Positions 1 to 9,147 of a stretch of 64,000 nt of DNA are shown here, one piece after another. A program made the translations under genes and the position numbers. How positions within the stretch are numbered: position 1 is the stretch's first letter; each line of letters starts with the position of its first letter. The stretch lies in assembly GCA_002919305.1 (NCBI GenBank), contig PKFB01000021.1:186001-250000 (forward strand), read 5' to 3'. The notes below the pieces were generated by a model. The model was not told the origin of the DNA. It saw nothing but the letters and a program-made list of their open reading frames with translations, and searched no databases. This DNA comes from Actinomycetales bacterium (GTDB lineage: Bacteria > Actinomycetota > Actinomycetes > Mycobacteriales > Micromonosporaceae).

Positions 1-78
1 TTCATGGCCACCACCGGCTGGAACGGAGCCTTCGACCGCATCGAGCGTTACCTGGCGCTTCAGCAGCAGTCTCAGTGA
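1..78 (+). CDS. C-terminal end of a protein, possibly SRPBCC/AHSA1 type (partial)
   Basis: The first 78 bases read open in frame 1 and end in TGA, giving a 25-residue tail that contains a GWNGAFDRIERYL stretch. A Trp-Asn-Gly plus amphipathic helix ending of this kind is typical of the last helix of SRPBCC (AHSA1-like) proteins, but the piece is too short to be certain. The gene starts outside the window. Confidence 0.4.
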   Translation, partial: FMATTGWNGAFDRIERYLALQQQSQ

Positions 79-1586
79 CTCATCTGGGTCCGGGCCGAAG
101 GCGGTAGCGCCCCGTCTTCGACGTCCGACACTGTCGGGCTCTCCGTCATGGGCCGCACTGTCGGGCGCGGCGTTTGTCCACCCACCGGAGCCGTGGCCCG
201 AAATACCCCTAGGAAGGGTGCTTCGCGCCTCGCAGGGTCGAACGCTTTCGCGGGCTTGAACGCTTCGGTGCCCTGTCGTGGGCTTGCTCGACGATGTCAG
301 CCCACTCCGTTTCACGGTGGGGTGAGGGAACGCGTCGGCACGGCCTGCCCTTGAAACCCAACCCGCGCGTGGTCAAGACGAACGGGCCGCTACCGACCAG
401 TCTTATCGAAGTATCAGATAATGCGTCAGCTGCCCGGCCCAGCCTCGCCTAAATTTAAGGTTCTTCTGATGGAGACCACGCGGCCATCGGGAATTGACCG
501 TCGGGTTCCATGCCAGGCACCGACCGTCGTGGGGGGATTTTCAAAACCTATCCCATCGTCGCTCAGAACACCGTCGGCTGCTTCTGCGAATAAGGCGTGG
601 TGTGCCCTCACGGGACCTCCCGCGAGGGCACGGTGGAGCCATGAACAGTTCGCGGTTCATGACGGCGAGGTGGAAGAACGAACGGCCCCTGAGCAGGGAG
701 CACTGAGGAACGGACTTCATGTGGTAGGGCGGTTCTTCAGGCCCCAGGGCCTGCCCTTCAAGACATAGGGTTGCTCTTCAGGGCATAGGGCGGGCAGCGC
801 CTCACAGAGGTAGTTCACCGTACGCAACGGGCCCGTCTGCCCGCTACGACCGCCCTGCTCGATCCGCATGAGCGATCTGCCCTGATGAGCAACCCCTGCC
901 GCCGCCATTCGTTTTTCTTTACCCCTGCCCCGCGAACAGTTTCCTCCGAAACATTTCGCGACTCTCTGTAATTACATGCGATTACATAGAACTGTCGAGA
1001 ATGCCCTGGGGTACGCGCGCCAGAAAGAAAAGGGTCTGTGATCATGTAAAACCAACACGGCGCGTGTGAAATGAGTGACAGAACAGCGAAAGTTACCGCG
1101 GGATCACGGTAAAGTAGTTTCGGACGGAACAGGACTCGACCGGCATCGAGGACATCCGCTGTTCTGCTCGGCAGCGGTGGGGATATCGGTGGGGAGGATA
1201 TCGCCCCGACTACGGAACAGCGGCGCCGTGTCGGCCGATCAGCTGCCGGGGGCGATCGGCGTACACGGTGAACACAGGCCGGGCACGGTGCCACTCAACG
1301 CACGTTCAACACGCCCATTGTTGGAACCGAACGCTCCGCCAATCCGATTCGGCGTACCCCCTCAATGATCCATCTACTCACCAGAAGCCATGACCCGGCC
1401 GCCGTATCGCTCGGCCGTGGGTTCTCAAGACAGATCACGACGCTGGCTGCTTACGCCGAATGCACACGCCGGATGGCCGGGAAGCTGGTCAAACCGGTGG
1501 GTAATGGATCGAGACGGCGGGTACTCGACCGGTGGGCCGTCGGGTCACATGGGCGGTCGGGCACGTCGAAGTGAAGGTGGGTCACG
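79..1586. other. Long non-coding stretch before the glycosyltransferase
   Basis: No open frame here has convincing codon usage, a Shine-Dalgarno site and a recognisable product. It contains a GC-rich hairpin (602-631) and a set of short direct repeats around 730-795 built on CTTCA and CATAGGG. The AT-richer part near 900-1130 could hold the promoter of the downstream gene, but I cannot pick out one site with confidence. Confidence 0.5.
602..631. terminator. Hairpin, possible terminator
   Basis: GTGCCCTC pairs with GAGGGCAC, with a further CGGG/CCCG pairing inside. No U-tract follows on either strand, so this is only a terminator-like hairpin. No gene ends directly before it. Confidence 0.3.
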
Positions 1587-3062
1587 GTGCATCTGGTTCA
1601 ACCACGACATCACATCTCGCTCCAGGACTACGAGAATGTCGCCACCTTGAGTGTCACCGTCCGCGATCTGCGGCAGGAAGTCAGCAACCTGATCCCCACG
1701 CTGGGAAACCGTCGGGTGTGGATGGTGAACAGCACCGCCCGCGGGGGTGGCGTGGCCGAGATGATGCCTCCCCTGATCACTCTGATGCGGGACCTGGGGG
1801 TTGAGGCGAACTGGCTGGTGATGGATGTCGCGGACCCCGCGTTCTTCCGACTCACCAAACGGATTCACAACATGATCCATGGTGAGGGAGCCACCCACGT
1901 AGACGACGCCGACCGGCAGCTGTATGACCAGATCAGCCAGCACACCGCCGACGCGCTGGAGCAGTATGTGTCCCCGGGAGACGTGCTGGTAATCCACGAT
2001 CCGCAGCCGATGGGGGCGGGCGCCATCGTGCGCAGACGGATGGATGTCGCCGCGATCTGGCGATGCCACATCGGTCTCGATCAGGAGACTCCCCATACCC
2101 GTGCCGCCTGGGAGTTCCTCGGCCGCTACACCGACGACTACGACCACGCGATCTTCAGCGCCCCCGAGTACATCCCGGGTCCGCTGACCGGTAAATCAAC
2201 GGTCATCTATCCCACGATCGATCCGCTCAGCCATAAGAACCGAGAGCTGCCGATTCACAAGTTGGTGGGGGTCCTCGTCAACGGGAGCCTTATCCAGCCC
2301 TTCGGGCCGGTGCCGACCGAGCAGTTCCCAGAGCCGGCGCGTCGACTGCAGTCGGACGGCACCTGGGCGCTGGCCTGCCAGCCGGAGGACATCGGCCTGC
2401 TGTTCCGGCCCATCATCACCCAGGTATCTCGCTGGGACCGCTTGAAGGGCTTTCTGCCCTTAATGGAGGGTTTCGTCACCTTAAAGCAGGATCTCACCAA
2501 CGGCACCGTCCTGGAGAGCCGGTACCATAAGACACTTCGTCTGGCGCGACTGGTGCTGGCCGGCCCGGATCCGGACTCGATCCAGGATGACCCAGAAGGG
2601 CAGGAGGTGCTTAAGGAGATCTGCCAGGCGTACCTGAACCTGCCGCCCGCCTTCCAGAAAGACATCGCGATCATCTCGCTGCCGATGGGGTCGGCCAAAC
2701 ACAACGCCCTGCTGGTCAACGCCCTGCAGCGCTGCTCGGACATCGTGGTGCAGAACTCGCTGCGTGAAGGGTTCGGGCTGACCGTCACCGAAGCCATGTG
2801 GAAACGGGTGGCTGTGATGGGGTCCCACGCCGTGGGGATCCGGCAGCAGATCCGGCCCGGACTCGACGGCTGCCTGGTGAAAGATCCGGAAGACCCCAAG
2901 GAGATCGCCTCGATCCTCGGCGAGCTGCTACGGGATCACCACAAGCGAGAGGAGCTGGGGAACAACGCCCAACGACGCGTCTACAACGATTTCTTGATCT
3001 TCACTCAGGTACGCCGCCTATTCGAGGTGATCACCGAGGTGGTTGAGGCGCGCTGGTCCTAA
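1587..3062 (+). CDS. GT4 glycosyltransferase, trehalose synthase/phosphorylase-like
   Basis: The 491-residue protein resembles the TreT/trehalose phosphorylase branch of GT-B family 4 glycosyltransferases, which join a nucleotide sugar or sugar phosphate to glucose to form trehalose in the cytoplasm. The N-terminal Rossmann domain has the glycine-rich VNSTARGGGVAEMM stretch (about residues 47-60) typical of this branch. The C-terminal domain carries the EX7E-type motif (REGFGLTVTEAMW, about 393-405). The GTG start follows an AAGGTGGG ribosome site. It stands alone, followed by a strong terminator hairpin. The exact sugar donor and acceptor cannot be told from sequence; trehalose is the family expectation. 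Confidence 0.8.
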   Translation: MHLVQPRHHISLQDYENVATLSVTVRDLRQEVSNLIPTLGNRRVWMVNSTARGGGVAEMMPPLITLMRDLGVEANWLVMDVADPAFFRLTKRIHNMIHGEGATHVDDADRQLYDQISQHTADALEQYVSPGDVLVIHDPQPMGAGAIVRRRMDVAAIWRCHIGLDQETPHTRAAWEFLGRYTDDYDHAIFSAPEYIPGPLTGKSTVIYPTIDPLSHKNRELPIHKLVGVLVNGSLIQPFGPVPTEQFPEPARRLQSDGTWALACQPEDIGLLFRPIITQVSRWDRLKGFLPLMEGFVTLKQDLTNGTVLESRYHKTLRLARLVLAGPDPDSIQDDPEGQEVLKEICQAYLNLPPAFQKDIAIISLPMGSAKHNALLVNALQRCSDIVVQNSLREGFGLTVTEAMWKRVAVMGSHAVGIRQQIRPGLDGCLVKDPEDPKEIASILGELLRDHHKREELGNNAQRRVYNDFLIFTQVRRLFEVITEVVEARWS

Positions 3063-3268
3063 CCCCATCCTGACCCTGTCCTAAGCCGCCGAGTCCGCTA
3101 AGGCCGGCGGCCCTGAAGCCAAGAAAGTCCAGTTCGTCTCAGTCTGTCTAAGTCCCTGTCCGTCGCCGCTGTAGCCGGGGTGGCTGTGGGCGACGGAGTG
3201 ACCGGCCTCCTTGGCTCTGGAAGCCGGTCGCGGATGGGGATAAGTGCCCGTGATCTGCGAGGCTGTGG

Positions 3269-3304
3269 ATCTGCGGGGCCGTGGTCTTGCGCGGCCCCGC
3301 AGAT
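3269..3304. terminator. Bidirectional terminator hairpin
   Basis: A perfect 13-bp stem (ATCTGCGGGGCCG against CGGCCCCGCAGAT) with a 10-base loop lies between two convergent genes, the glycosyltransferase and the ABC permease. It probably serves both. Confidence 0.7.
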
Positions 3305-3309
3305 GGCGT

Positions 3310-4026
3310 CTAGCGGATCCGGGGGCGGATGGGTATGTTCCGCACAAGCAGCCAGGTAAACGCCGCGCCTACCGCGAACGCCAGCAGACTCAACCCGATC
3401 GCCGAACCGACTGAGGTGGTCTGTGGATCGTAGATACGGTCCGTAAACGGCAGGTCCCCCATCCCGGTGATGGGGCCAAGAACACTAAGCAGAACGATCC
3501 CCAACACGATCGCTAACACTGGTGAGACGTCGTTACGTCGTAAGGCCGCTCCAATGAACGCCCCGGTGATCGTCCACACCGCGTACAACCCCCACCAGCT
3601 GTAGATGATGAGCGGGATGTTGAGGGAGTCGAACAGTCGGTCGTCGATGAAGGTGTGGGACCACCCCATCAGGTTGTAGATGAGGTGTTCCAGGGCGTAC
3701 CCCAGCGCCATCAAAACCGCCAGGACACCCGAAGCGACCAGCACGAACAGCGTGGCCTGGGCCGTGAAGGCCCGTCGGGTCCGGCCGTGCATAACGCAGG
3801 TCGTCAGCAGTTCCCGGGTCAGGTAGGTGCCGTAGAACAACGCCATCCAGCGCAGCAAGGCCGCCGAGTGATCCCACACGCTGACGCTGATGTCGACGAA
3901 TAGGGCAAGCACCGCCGTGATCACCGTGAGGAGCGCCGCCAGCGCAACCCACAGCAGCATTAAAAATGGCAGATGTCCGAAGAACAGCAGCACGGCGATC
4001 GGCCAACGTTGCTGGAGCTGTCTCAT
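3310..4026 (-). CDS. ABC transporter permease (ABC-2-like)
   Basis: This 238-residue, very hydrophobic protein has about six membrane segments and no recognisable catalytic motif, as expected of the membrane partner of an ABC-2-type exporter. Its start overlaps the stop of the upstream ATPase gene by 4 bases (ATGA type), so the two are translationally coupled, and both lie behind a GntR regulator. The set matches YtrA-type regulator/ABC modules, which often answer cell-envelope-active peptides or antibiotics; the substrate is not visible in the sequence. Confidence 0.75.
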   Translation of the reverse strand: MRQLQQRWPIAVLLFFGHLPFLMLLWVALAALLTVITAVLALFVDISVSVWDHSAALLRWMALFYGTYLTRELLTTCVMHGRTRRAFTAQATLFVLVASGVLAVLMALGYALEHLIYNLMGWSHTFIDDRLFDSLNIPLIIYSWWGLYAVWTITGAFIGAALRRNDVSPVLAIVLGIVLLSVLGPITGMGDLPFTDRIYDPQTTSVGSAIGLSLLAFAVGAAFTWLLVRNIPIRPRIR

Positions 4027-4907
4027 CGCGACTCCTCGACGGCCCCGGTCAGGTGGATGAATAGGTCCTGCAAAGCGATCGGCTCCATCTCCAAGCCCAG
4101 GTTCTCGGCCTGGCGGCGGTGCAGATCGGAAAGCTCGCCGTACACGGTGACGCTCTTGATACGGCCCAGGCGCCGCTCCGCCAACACGTTCATCCCGAAT
4201 ACGAACTGGTCGACTTGGTCCGCTGGTCCGGTCACCGCCGCACCCCGCGACCGCAGCGTGTCGGTGTCCTCATGCAGCAGCAGTCGACCTTCGTGCAGGA
4301 TCAGCACCTCTTCGAACAGCGTGCTCATCTCTTCGATGAGATGTGTGGACACGATGATCGTGCGAGGGTTCGCCATGAAGTCGTTGAGCAGCTCCTCCTG
4401 AAAGAGCGCGCGGGAGGGAGCGTCCATACCCAGATGCGACTCGTCGAAGATGGTCAGCGGTGTCCGGCTGGCCAGCCCGATCGTGATCCCCAAGGCTGAC
4501 CGCTGTCCCCGCGACAGTTGAGAGACCCGTTTACGCATCGGGATCTTGAACTTCTCGAGCAACCGCTCGGCGTACTCCTGATCCCAGGTCGACCGCAGTA
4601 CCTGCGCGATCTCCATGACGGTCCTGACCGTGTCGGACTGGTCGCCCACATCGCCGCTGTCACGGATCAGGCAGATCCGGGACACGGCCCGAGGGTTTTC
4701 GAACACCGGCTGCCCGTCCACCAGGACCGAACCGGAGGTGGGCCTGATAAAGCCCGCCAGCATCGATAACAGGCTTGTTTTACCCGAGCCGTTCCGTCCG
4801 AGCAGCCCGTAGATCTTGCCGCCCTCCAGATGACAGGTCACCCTGTCCACCGCCGTGGTGTCCTCGTAGCGGAGCCTCAGTTCCTCCAGATCGATACGTG
4901 ATGTCAT
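4023..4907 (-). CDS. ABC transporter ATP-binding protein
   Basis: The 294-residue protein has a full ATPase core: Walker A GRNGSGKTS (about residues 37-45), signature LSRGQ (131-135, with Arg in place of the usual first Gly), Walker B ending in FDES (154-157) and the switch His in STHL (189). After about residue 210 a C-terminal extension of some 80 residues follows, common in exporters of the drug/bacteriocin type. It overlaps the GntR gene upstream and the permease downstream by 4 bases each, so the three form one operon. It would energise the permease at the inner face of the membrane. Confidence 0.85.
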   Translation of the reverse strand: MTSRIDLEELRLRYEDTTAVDRVTCHLEGGKIYGLLGRNGSGKTSLLSMLAGFIRPTSGSVLVDGQPVFENPRAVSRICLIRDSGDVGDQSDTVRTVMEIAQVLRSTWDQEYAERLLEKFKIPMRKRVSQLSRGQRSALGITIGLASRTPLTIFDESHLGMDAPSRALFQEELLNDFMANPRTIIVSTHLIEEMSTLFEEVLILHEGRLLLHEDTDTLRSRGAAVTGPADQVDQFVFGMNVLAERRLGRIKSVTVYGELSDLHRRQAENLGLEMEPIALQDLFIHLTGAVEESR

Positions 4908-5308
4908 CGCTCGTCCTCGTCCGCGTGCCCGGACTTCGCCTTCTCTTCGTCAGAACGGGCCGCCTGTTCGATTCGGGTGATGATGTCGGCGAGGGGAATC
5001 CCGATGACCTTGGCCTCAGCCACCATGGGATCGACGACATCGGTGAAGAAGCGTTCCCGGCGCTGCGCCAAGAGCATGTCGCGGGCGGTCGGGCTGACGA
5101 ACATGCCGATCCCTCTCCGCTTGTACAGAATCTTCTCTTCCACAAGCTGTTGGAACGCTTTCGCCGCAGTCGCCGGATTGATCCGGTAGAAGGCGGCGTA
5201 CTGATTGGTCGACATCACCTGCTCATCAGCCCGCAGCACTCCGTTCAGAATGTCCGTTTTGATCTGCTCGGCGATCTGCCGATAGATCGGACTTCGGTCG
5301 TCGAACAT
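4904..5308 (-). CDS. GntR-family regulator, YtrA subfamily
   Basis: The 134-residue protein begins with a winged helix (SPIYRQIAEQIKTDIL near residues 6-21, TNQYAAFYRINPATAAKAFQ near 50-69) and ends in a short helical tail, the layout and length of the YtrA subfamily, which lacks a large ligand domain. A TTG lies one codon upstream, but ATG at 5308 is chosen because it has GGCGGGG at suitable spacing. The gene heads the operon with the ABC transporter, and a 24-bp palindrome lies just before it, so autorepression is likely. The inducer is unknown. Confidence 0.85.
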   Translation of the reverse strand: MFDDRSPIYRQIAEQIKTDILNGVLRADEQVMSTNQYAAFYRINPATAAKAFQQLVEEKILYKRRGIGMFVSPTARDMLLAQRRERFFTDVVDPMVAEAKVIGIPLADIITRIEQAARSDEEKAKSGHADEDER

Positions 5309-5329
5309 CAACGCCCCGCCCAGCTTGTG

Positions 5330-5353
5330 GGTTCATTACTTGAGTAATGAACC
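5330..5353. promoter_or_regulatory. Palindromic operator for the GntR/YtrA regulator
   Basis: Perfect 11-bp arms GGTTCATTACT and AGTAATGAACC flank a 2-base centre, ending 22 bases before the regulator ATG. YtrA-type regulators bind such long palindromes over their own promoter. The stretch is AT-rich against a GC-rich background. Confidence 0.75.
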
Positions 5354-5842
5354 ATAGATCTTAAAGGTCGTCTCGTCAAAGCGGTAGCACAGAGAGTCAC
5401 CCCCGCGTCCCGCCGTATCGCCGCTCCGGCGGGGCGGCACCCTGCCACGATGCGATGCGGTTGGTGCCGTTGACGCGTCCGTAAGGCCGTCAGATCCCAT
5501 GAAGCCACCAGACACATCACGACGCATCACGACACATCGCGCCCCACATCGGAGCACGGCACATTACGCGAGGACGCGAAGCGCGATGTCATTCGAGTGT
5601 CATCCGGCTGCCATTCCCGAGGCTGTCGCCCCGACCACCGGCCTCTGAATCCGTATCGCTCCGTATCGCACGGGCTCATGCCACATTGGGCCGGCGTTGG
5701 TGACTGGGAGAAACCTGAATCCGTATCGCGCGAGCTTATGGGGTGACAGGCGCCCAGGCGCTGACCTACGAGCCGCTCCCGAGCCTCAGCGCCGTGTTAT
5801 TCAACGGACACAGAGACAGAATTCTGGTGAAAGAATGACAGA
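5354..5842. other. Intergenic region with repeated motif
   Basis: No gene is visible. The motif TCCGTATCGC occurs at 5650-5659, 5660-5669 and 5720-5729; the outer copies sit in a longer repeat beginning CTGAATCCGTATCGC and ending near GCTCATG or GCTTATG. These may be binding sites upstream of the kinase gene, but no regulator can be named. Confidence 0.4.
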
Positions 5843-6802
5843 ATGCCAGAACGCCCCGCCTCAGAGGACCCTGATACGCGTACCGCCCGGGTCGTCGCCG
5901 CCGCCACCGCCGCCGCCCGTGCCCTCGGGCTCACCGTCACCCAGCCGAAAGTCCTCCATGACGTGTTCTCCGTCGTCGTTCACCTGGCCCCCTCACCGGT
6001 TGTGGCGCGGGTCCCCACCGTTCTGCCGCCCTCACTGAAAACTGACCTCGCCGCCCTGGCGACACGGCAGCGCCTAGAGCTTGACGTCACCGCGTGGTTG
6101 GCCGAGCAAGGCCACCCGGTGGTGACACCGAGTCCGCTCGTGCCTCGGGAACCGGTGCAGCGGGACGGCTTCTCCATGACGTTCTGGCAGCTGGTCGATC
6201 AGGACAGGGATGTTGAGATCGACTATCTCCACACCACCAGACTGACCGCGTCTTTGCACGCCGCACTGCGGGACTACCCCGGCGATCTGCCGTTTCTGTC
6301 CTCAGTGGACGCCACCATCCCGGAATGCCTCACCGCTCTAGAAACCCGCCCCGACCTCATCGAGGCGTCCGATCTGGACCGTGCCTGGCAGGAGTGGACG
6401 CTCCTGGAACCCATCGTGGAATCCCGTGCCCACTTCGAGGCCACGTTCCCCCACATCGATGTCCAGCCCATCCACGGCGACTCGCCACCGTTCAACATCA
6501 TCATGACGACCAGTGGTGAGCTGTACTCCGACTTTGAGATGGTCACGCTCGGCCCGGTCGAGTGGGACCTCACCCTCCTCGGTCCCCAGGGGGAAGCCGC
6601 GTACAACACCGCCGCCGCACAGCTGGGTCTGCGTTCCCTCGACAAACGGGTGCTGCGGGTCATGGAGGCGGCACGCCTCCTCCAAGTCATCGCCTGCCTG
6701 GCGCTCGTCCCGCAGCTGCCGATCCTCGCCGACGGCCTGAAACCCATCATCGAACAGTGGCGGATGTCCCCGATCGCGGGCGGCCTGAACGAATGGCTGT
6801 AA
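5843..6802 (+). CDS. Aminoglycoside phosphotransferase (APH)-family kinase-like protein
   Basis: The 319-residue protein has the catalytic loop of the APH/choline kinase fold, HGDSPPFN (about residues 213-220; Asp as base, Asn for metal), followed by YSDFEMVTLGPVEWDL, where the DFE replaces the DFG-like metal-binding segment. The N-terminal lobe is divergent. Members phosphorylate small molecules such as aminoglycosides, macrolides, choline or homoserine; nothing here identifies the substrate, so a resistance role should not be assumed. It stands alone at the edge of an accessory region. Confidence 0.75.
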   Translation: MPERPASEDPDTRTARVVAAATAAARALGLTVTQPKVLHDVFSVVVHLAPSPVVARVPTVLPPSLKTDLAALATRQRLELDVTAWLAEQGHPVVTPSPLVPREPVQRDGFSMTFWQLVDQDRDVEIDYLHTTRLTASLHAALRDYPGDLPFLSSVDATIPECLTALETRPDLIEASDLDRAWQEWTLLEPIVESRAHFEATFPHIDVQPIHGDSPPFNIIMTTSGELYSDFEMVTLGPVEWDLTLLGPQGEAAYNTAAAQLGLRSLDKRVLRVMEAARLLQVIACLALVPQLPILADGLKPIIEQWRMSPIAGGLNEWL

Positions 6803-6968
6803 CAGGTGCAACGGGCCACTGTAACGAGCCACGAACCGACAATGCCGGGCGTACGCCACCACGGTACTGATCCCCGCTGACGATGTTTTAGCCTCGGACC
6901 CGGTTCACCCTGGCTCAAGGAATCAAGAATTCCCGCTGAGGAATCACACGCACCGACCGATAAAGGAC

Positions 6969-6987
6969 GCGGATAAAAAAAATCCGC
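6969..6987. terminator. Weak hairpin with A-rich loop between convergent genes
   Basis: GCGGAT and ATCCGC pair around a run of A residues between the kinase gene and the macrodomain gene. It is short, and the rest of the 285-base gap shows nothing else recognisable. Confidence 0.35.
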
Positions 6988-7087
6988 CGCGATAGTGGTG
7001 TGACGTGTCGAATAACGGATCCGCCTTTCTCATACTCCGCCTTAGGCATCGAAGATGCGACCACGAAAACGTATTTTTACGCAGTTG

Positions 7088-7570
7088 CTAAGCAGCAGAG
7101 CCGGCGAGAGGAAAAAGGACAACACGCACCTCAGGTATTCGGGTGCACGCCTGCTCGATGAGCGGGCGTACCGCGGCCCACTCCAGACCACCGTTCCCGC
7201 ACCTGAGCGCCGGAACCGCGACCGAGCCGATGCTGTACCGTTCGATCACCTCGACAAACGCGCCCAGCCCCGCCTGGATCTCCTCCAGTCGTGACGGGTT
7301 GCGCCAGTGCCGCTTGGTCGGAAAGTTAATGATGTGCCGCCGCGACGTCGGTTTTCCTCGATCATCAACATTCCCTCGATCAAACATGAACATCCGGCCG
7401 ATCTGCACCTCACCTCGGGCGCAGGCATCACGGTACGCACGGTAGTTCTCCGGAAAGACCCGCTTGAACTGCAAAGCGATGCCCTTACCCATCACACCCG
7501 CCATGTTCACGGCATTGACGAGGGCAGCCACATCAGCGGCGAGAAGATCACCATAGCCCACTTCAATCAT
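7088..7570 (-). CDS. Stand-alone macrodomain protein, DarG/TARG1-like
   Basis: The 160-residue protein is a single macrodomain that binds ADP-ribose. Close to the start are GDLLAADVAALVNAVN (7-22) and GVMGKGIALQFKRVFP (25-40), then INFPTKRHWR and a C-terminal LRCGNGGLEW loop. These match the N-terminal domain of DarG, the antitoxin that removes ADP-ribose from DNA, more than the Af1521 type. Full DarG has a second domain, and no DarT toxin gene is nearby, so this is an orphan. ATG at 7570 is chosen over a longer frame because GGGAGGGG precedes it. It is divergent from the three-gene helicase operon. Confidence 0.85.
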   Translation of the reverse strand: MIEVGYGDLLAADVAALVNAVNMAGVMGKGIALQFKRVFPENYRAYRDACARGEVQIGRMFMFDRGNVDDRGKPTSRRHIINFPTKRHWRNPSRLEEIQAGLGAFVEVIERYSIGSVAVPALRCGNGGLEWAAVRPLIEQACTRIPEVRVVLFPLAGSAA

Positions 7571-7965
7571 TGTTATCCCCTCCCTGGTCGACGTTCGCGC
7601 CGTACCAGGAAGGTGTGACAATCCCACGCCCACCAATAACGCAAAAACTTGATCTCTCACCGCGCCTTCCTCAACGGCGCGACCACCCGAAAAGACCGAA
7701 AACGGCGCGTGGCGTGACACGAGCACCGTCCCGATGCCATGTCACCGCCCCCCACCGGAAACCAGCGTCCTGACCAGACGGACCCGCCGACTTCCGTGTC
7801 TTCCAGCGCTGAATGTCCGAGCGAACCGGTACGGTGTGCCCGTGACAGCGACGGTCGGGACGTCCCGGTGACGCCCGACTGAGCTCCAAAAGGCGCCCGA
7901 GAAGGCGCCCACGGCGGTCACGACGATCACGAACATTCACCCGCGTGGTCTGTGAGGGAACATCC
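7571..7965. other. Divergent promoter region
   Basis: This 395-base gap separates the macrodomain gene from the three-gene operon and must hold both promoters. No clear -10/-35 pair or palindrome stands out. A short direct repeat built on AAGGCGCCC lies near 7888-7910. Confidence 0.45.
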
Positions 7966-9147
7966 GTGCAGAACGACACCGACGCGCGCCTGCGCCGCAT
8001 CCGGGGCTCGGCACGACCCACGCGGCACAACGCGCGCACGATCGCGGCACTCACCGGTAACCCCGGCTGCTCCCGGCGTACCATCGTGGACACGGCGGGG
8101 GTAGACAAGGAGAAGCTCGCCCGACACATCGGCTTCCCGTCGCGCTTCGGCCAGTCGGAATTCGCGATCACACGGACCAACGCCTTCCAGACACTGCTAC
8201 GGGCGGACGATTACGCGGAGCTGACACGGCTACTGCGAGAGGTGTTCCCGGAAGCTCCAGAGCAGATCCAATACCTCGACCTTGAGGCGACGGATAACAC
8301 CGATGCTCAGGATCAGCGGTACGCCCGCGACCAAGCCCTGATCAGTCAAGCGATCGCCGGCAACACCGGCGCCACCCTCTTTGACCATCCACTGTTGTCC
8401 CTGAACGTCGCCGGTCAAAACGTCTATCTGGAACCCGAGCTCCTGGTGTTCCAGTACGGTGGCTCCGCGTACGTCGTCCAGGTCCGATCCTTCGCCGTGA
8501 TCGACGGTCAAGCCAACGGTGAGAACGTCGGGCAAGCCGCGCTTCAAGCCGCCGGGTACGTCCTGGCGCTACGCCAGACCCTGGGCAACCCCGACGCGGC
8601 CCCACCCGAGGTGCTGCTGATCTGCCCGAAGGACTTCTCGAACGTCCCGACCATCACCCGGCTCGACATCCGTTGGCAACTAATCGCCGTGGAGTACCAG
8701 CTCGACCGGTTGACACACATCGACACGCTGCTGGACGCGCTCCCCCCACACCTGAACCTGGATCTGGGCCTGGACGCCTCCGGGAACCCCACGCGTCCGG
8801 CCACCGAACTGATCGACGCGCTCCGCCACCTGCCGGCCCGGTACTTCCCGGAGTGTCTGTCTAATTGCGATCTGGCGTTCTTCTGCCGCCACGAGGCCAC
8901 CGGTCACACCGCGGCGCTCGGCAGGAGTGTGCGGGAAGAGTTGGGTGGAATCGAAACGATCGCCGAGGTCCTAGGGTTCGCCGAAGGCACTGTGGCCCCT
9001 CCAGAGGAGTGGGATGAGGCGGCCGCGCTGCTGCGCGGCGCGGCGTGGTTGTACGCGGAGAGCGTGGCGGCTGCTGCCTACTCCGGCGAATCCGCCGCTT
9101 TGGGACCCAGTCGGGACAGCCGTGAGCCGGAACGGGGCGTGTCATGA
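7966..9147 (+). CDS. Cas4/AddB/Dna2-like Fe-S PD-(D/E)XK protein, catalytic residues altered
   Basis: The 393-residue protein has the cysteine pattern of iron-sulfur RecB-like nucleases: one Cys near the N-terminus (35) and three close together near the C-terminus (297, 301, 307, as CLSNCDLAFFC). Between them lies a RecB-like core with YLEPELLVF, then YVVQVRSF, then QAAGYVLAL, the last matching the QxxxY nuclease motif. The usual Asp and (E/D)xK are replaced by Glu and Gln-x-Arg, so cleavage may be weak or lost. GTG at 7966 is chosen because GAGGGA lies six bases before it. It overlaps the next gene by 4 bases. The family is not one I can name. Confidence 0.65.
   Translation: MQNDTDARLRRIRGSARPTRHNARTIAALTGNPGCSRRTIVDTAGVDKEKLARHIGFPSRFGQSEFAITRTNAFQTLLRADDYAELTRLLREVFPEAPEQIQYLDLEATDNTDAQDQRYARDQALISQAIAGNTGATLFDHPLLSLNVAGQNVYLEPELLVFQYGGSAYVVQVRSFAVIDGQANGENVGQAALQAAGYVLALRQTLGNPDAAPPEVLLICPKDFSNVPTITRLDIRWQLIAVEYQLDRLTHIDTLLDALPPHLNLDLGLDASGNPTRPATELIDALRHLPARYFPECLSNCDLAFFCRHEATGHTAALGRSVREELGGIETIAEVLGFAEGTVAPPEEWDEAAALLRGAAWLYAESVAAAAYSGESAALGPSRDSREPERGVS

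Noticed and set aside
815..1294. 159-codon open frame on the minus strand
   Set aside because: Codon usage is unlike the real genes, there is no ribosome site, and the product has no recognisable segment.
5843..6802. Calling the APH-type kinase an antibiotic resistance gene
   Set aside because: The fold is shared by many small-molecule kinases and the substrate lobe is divergent.
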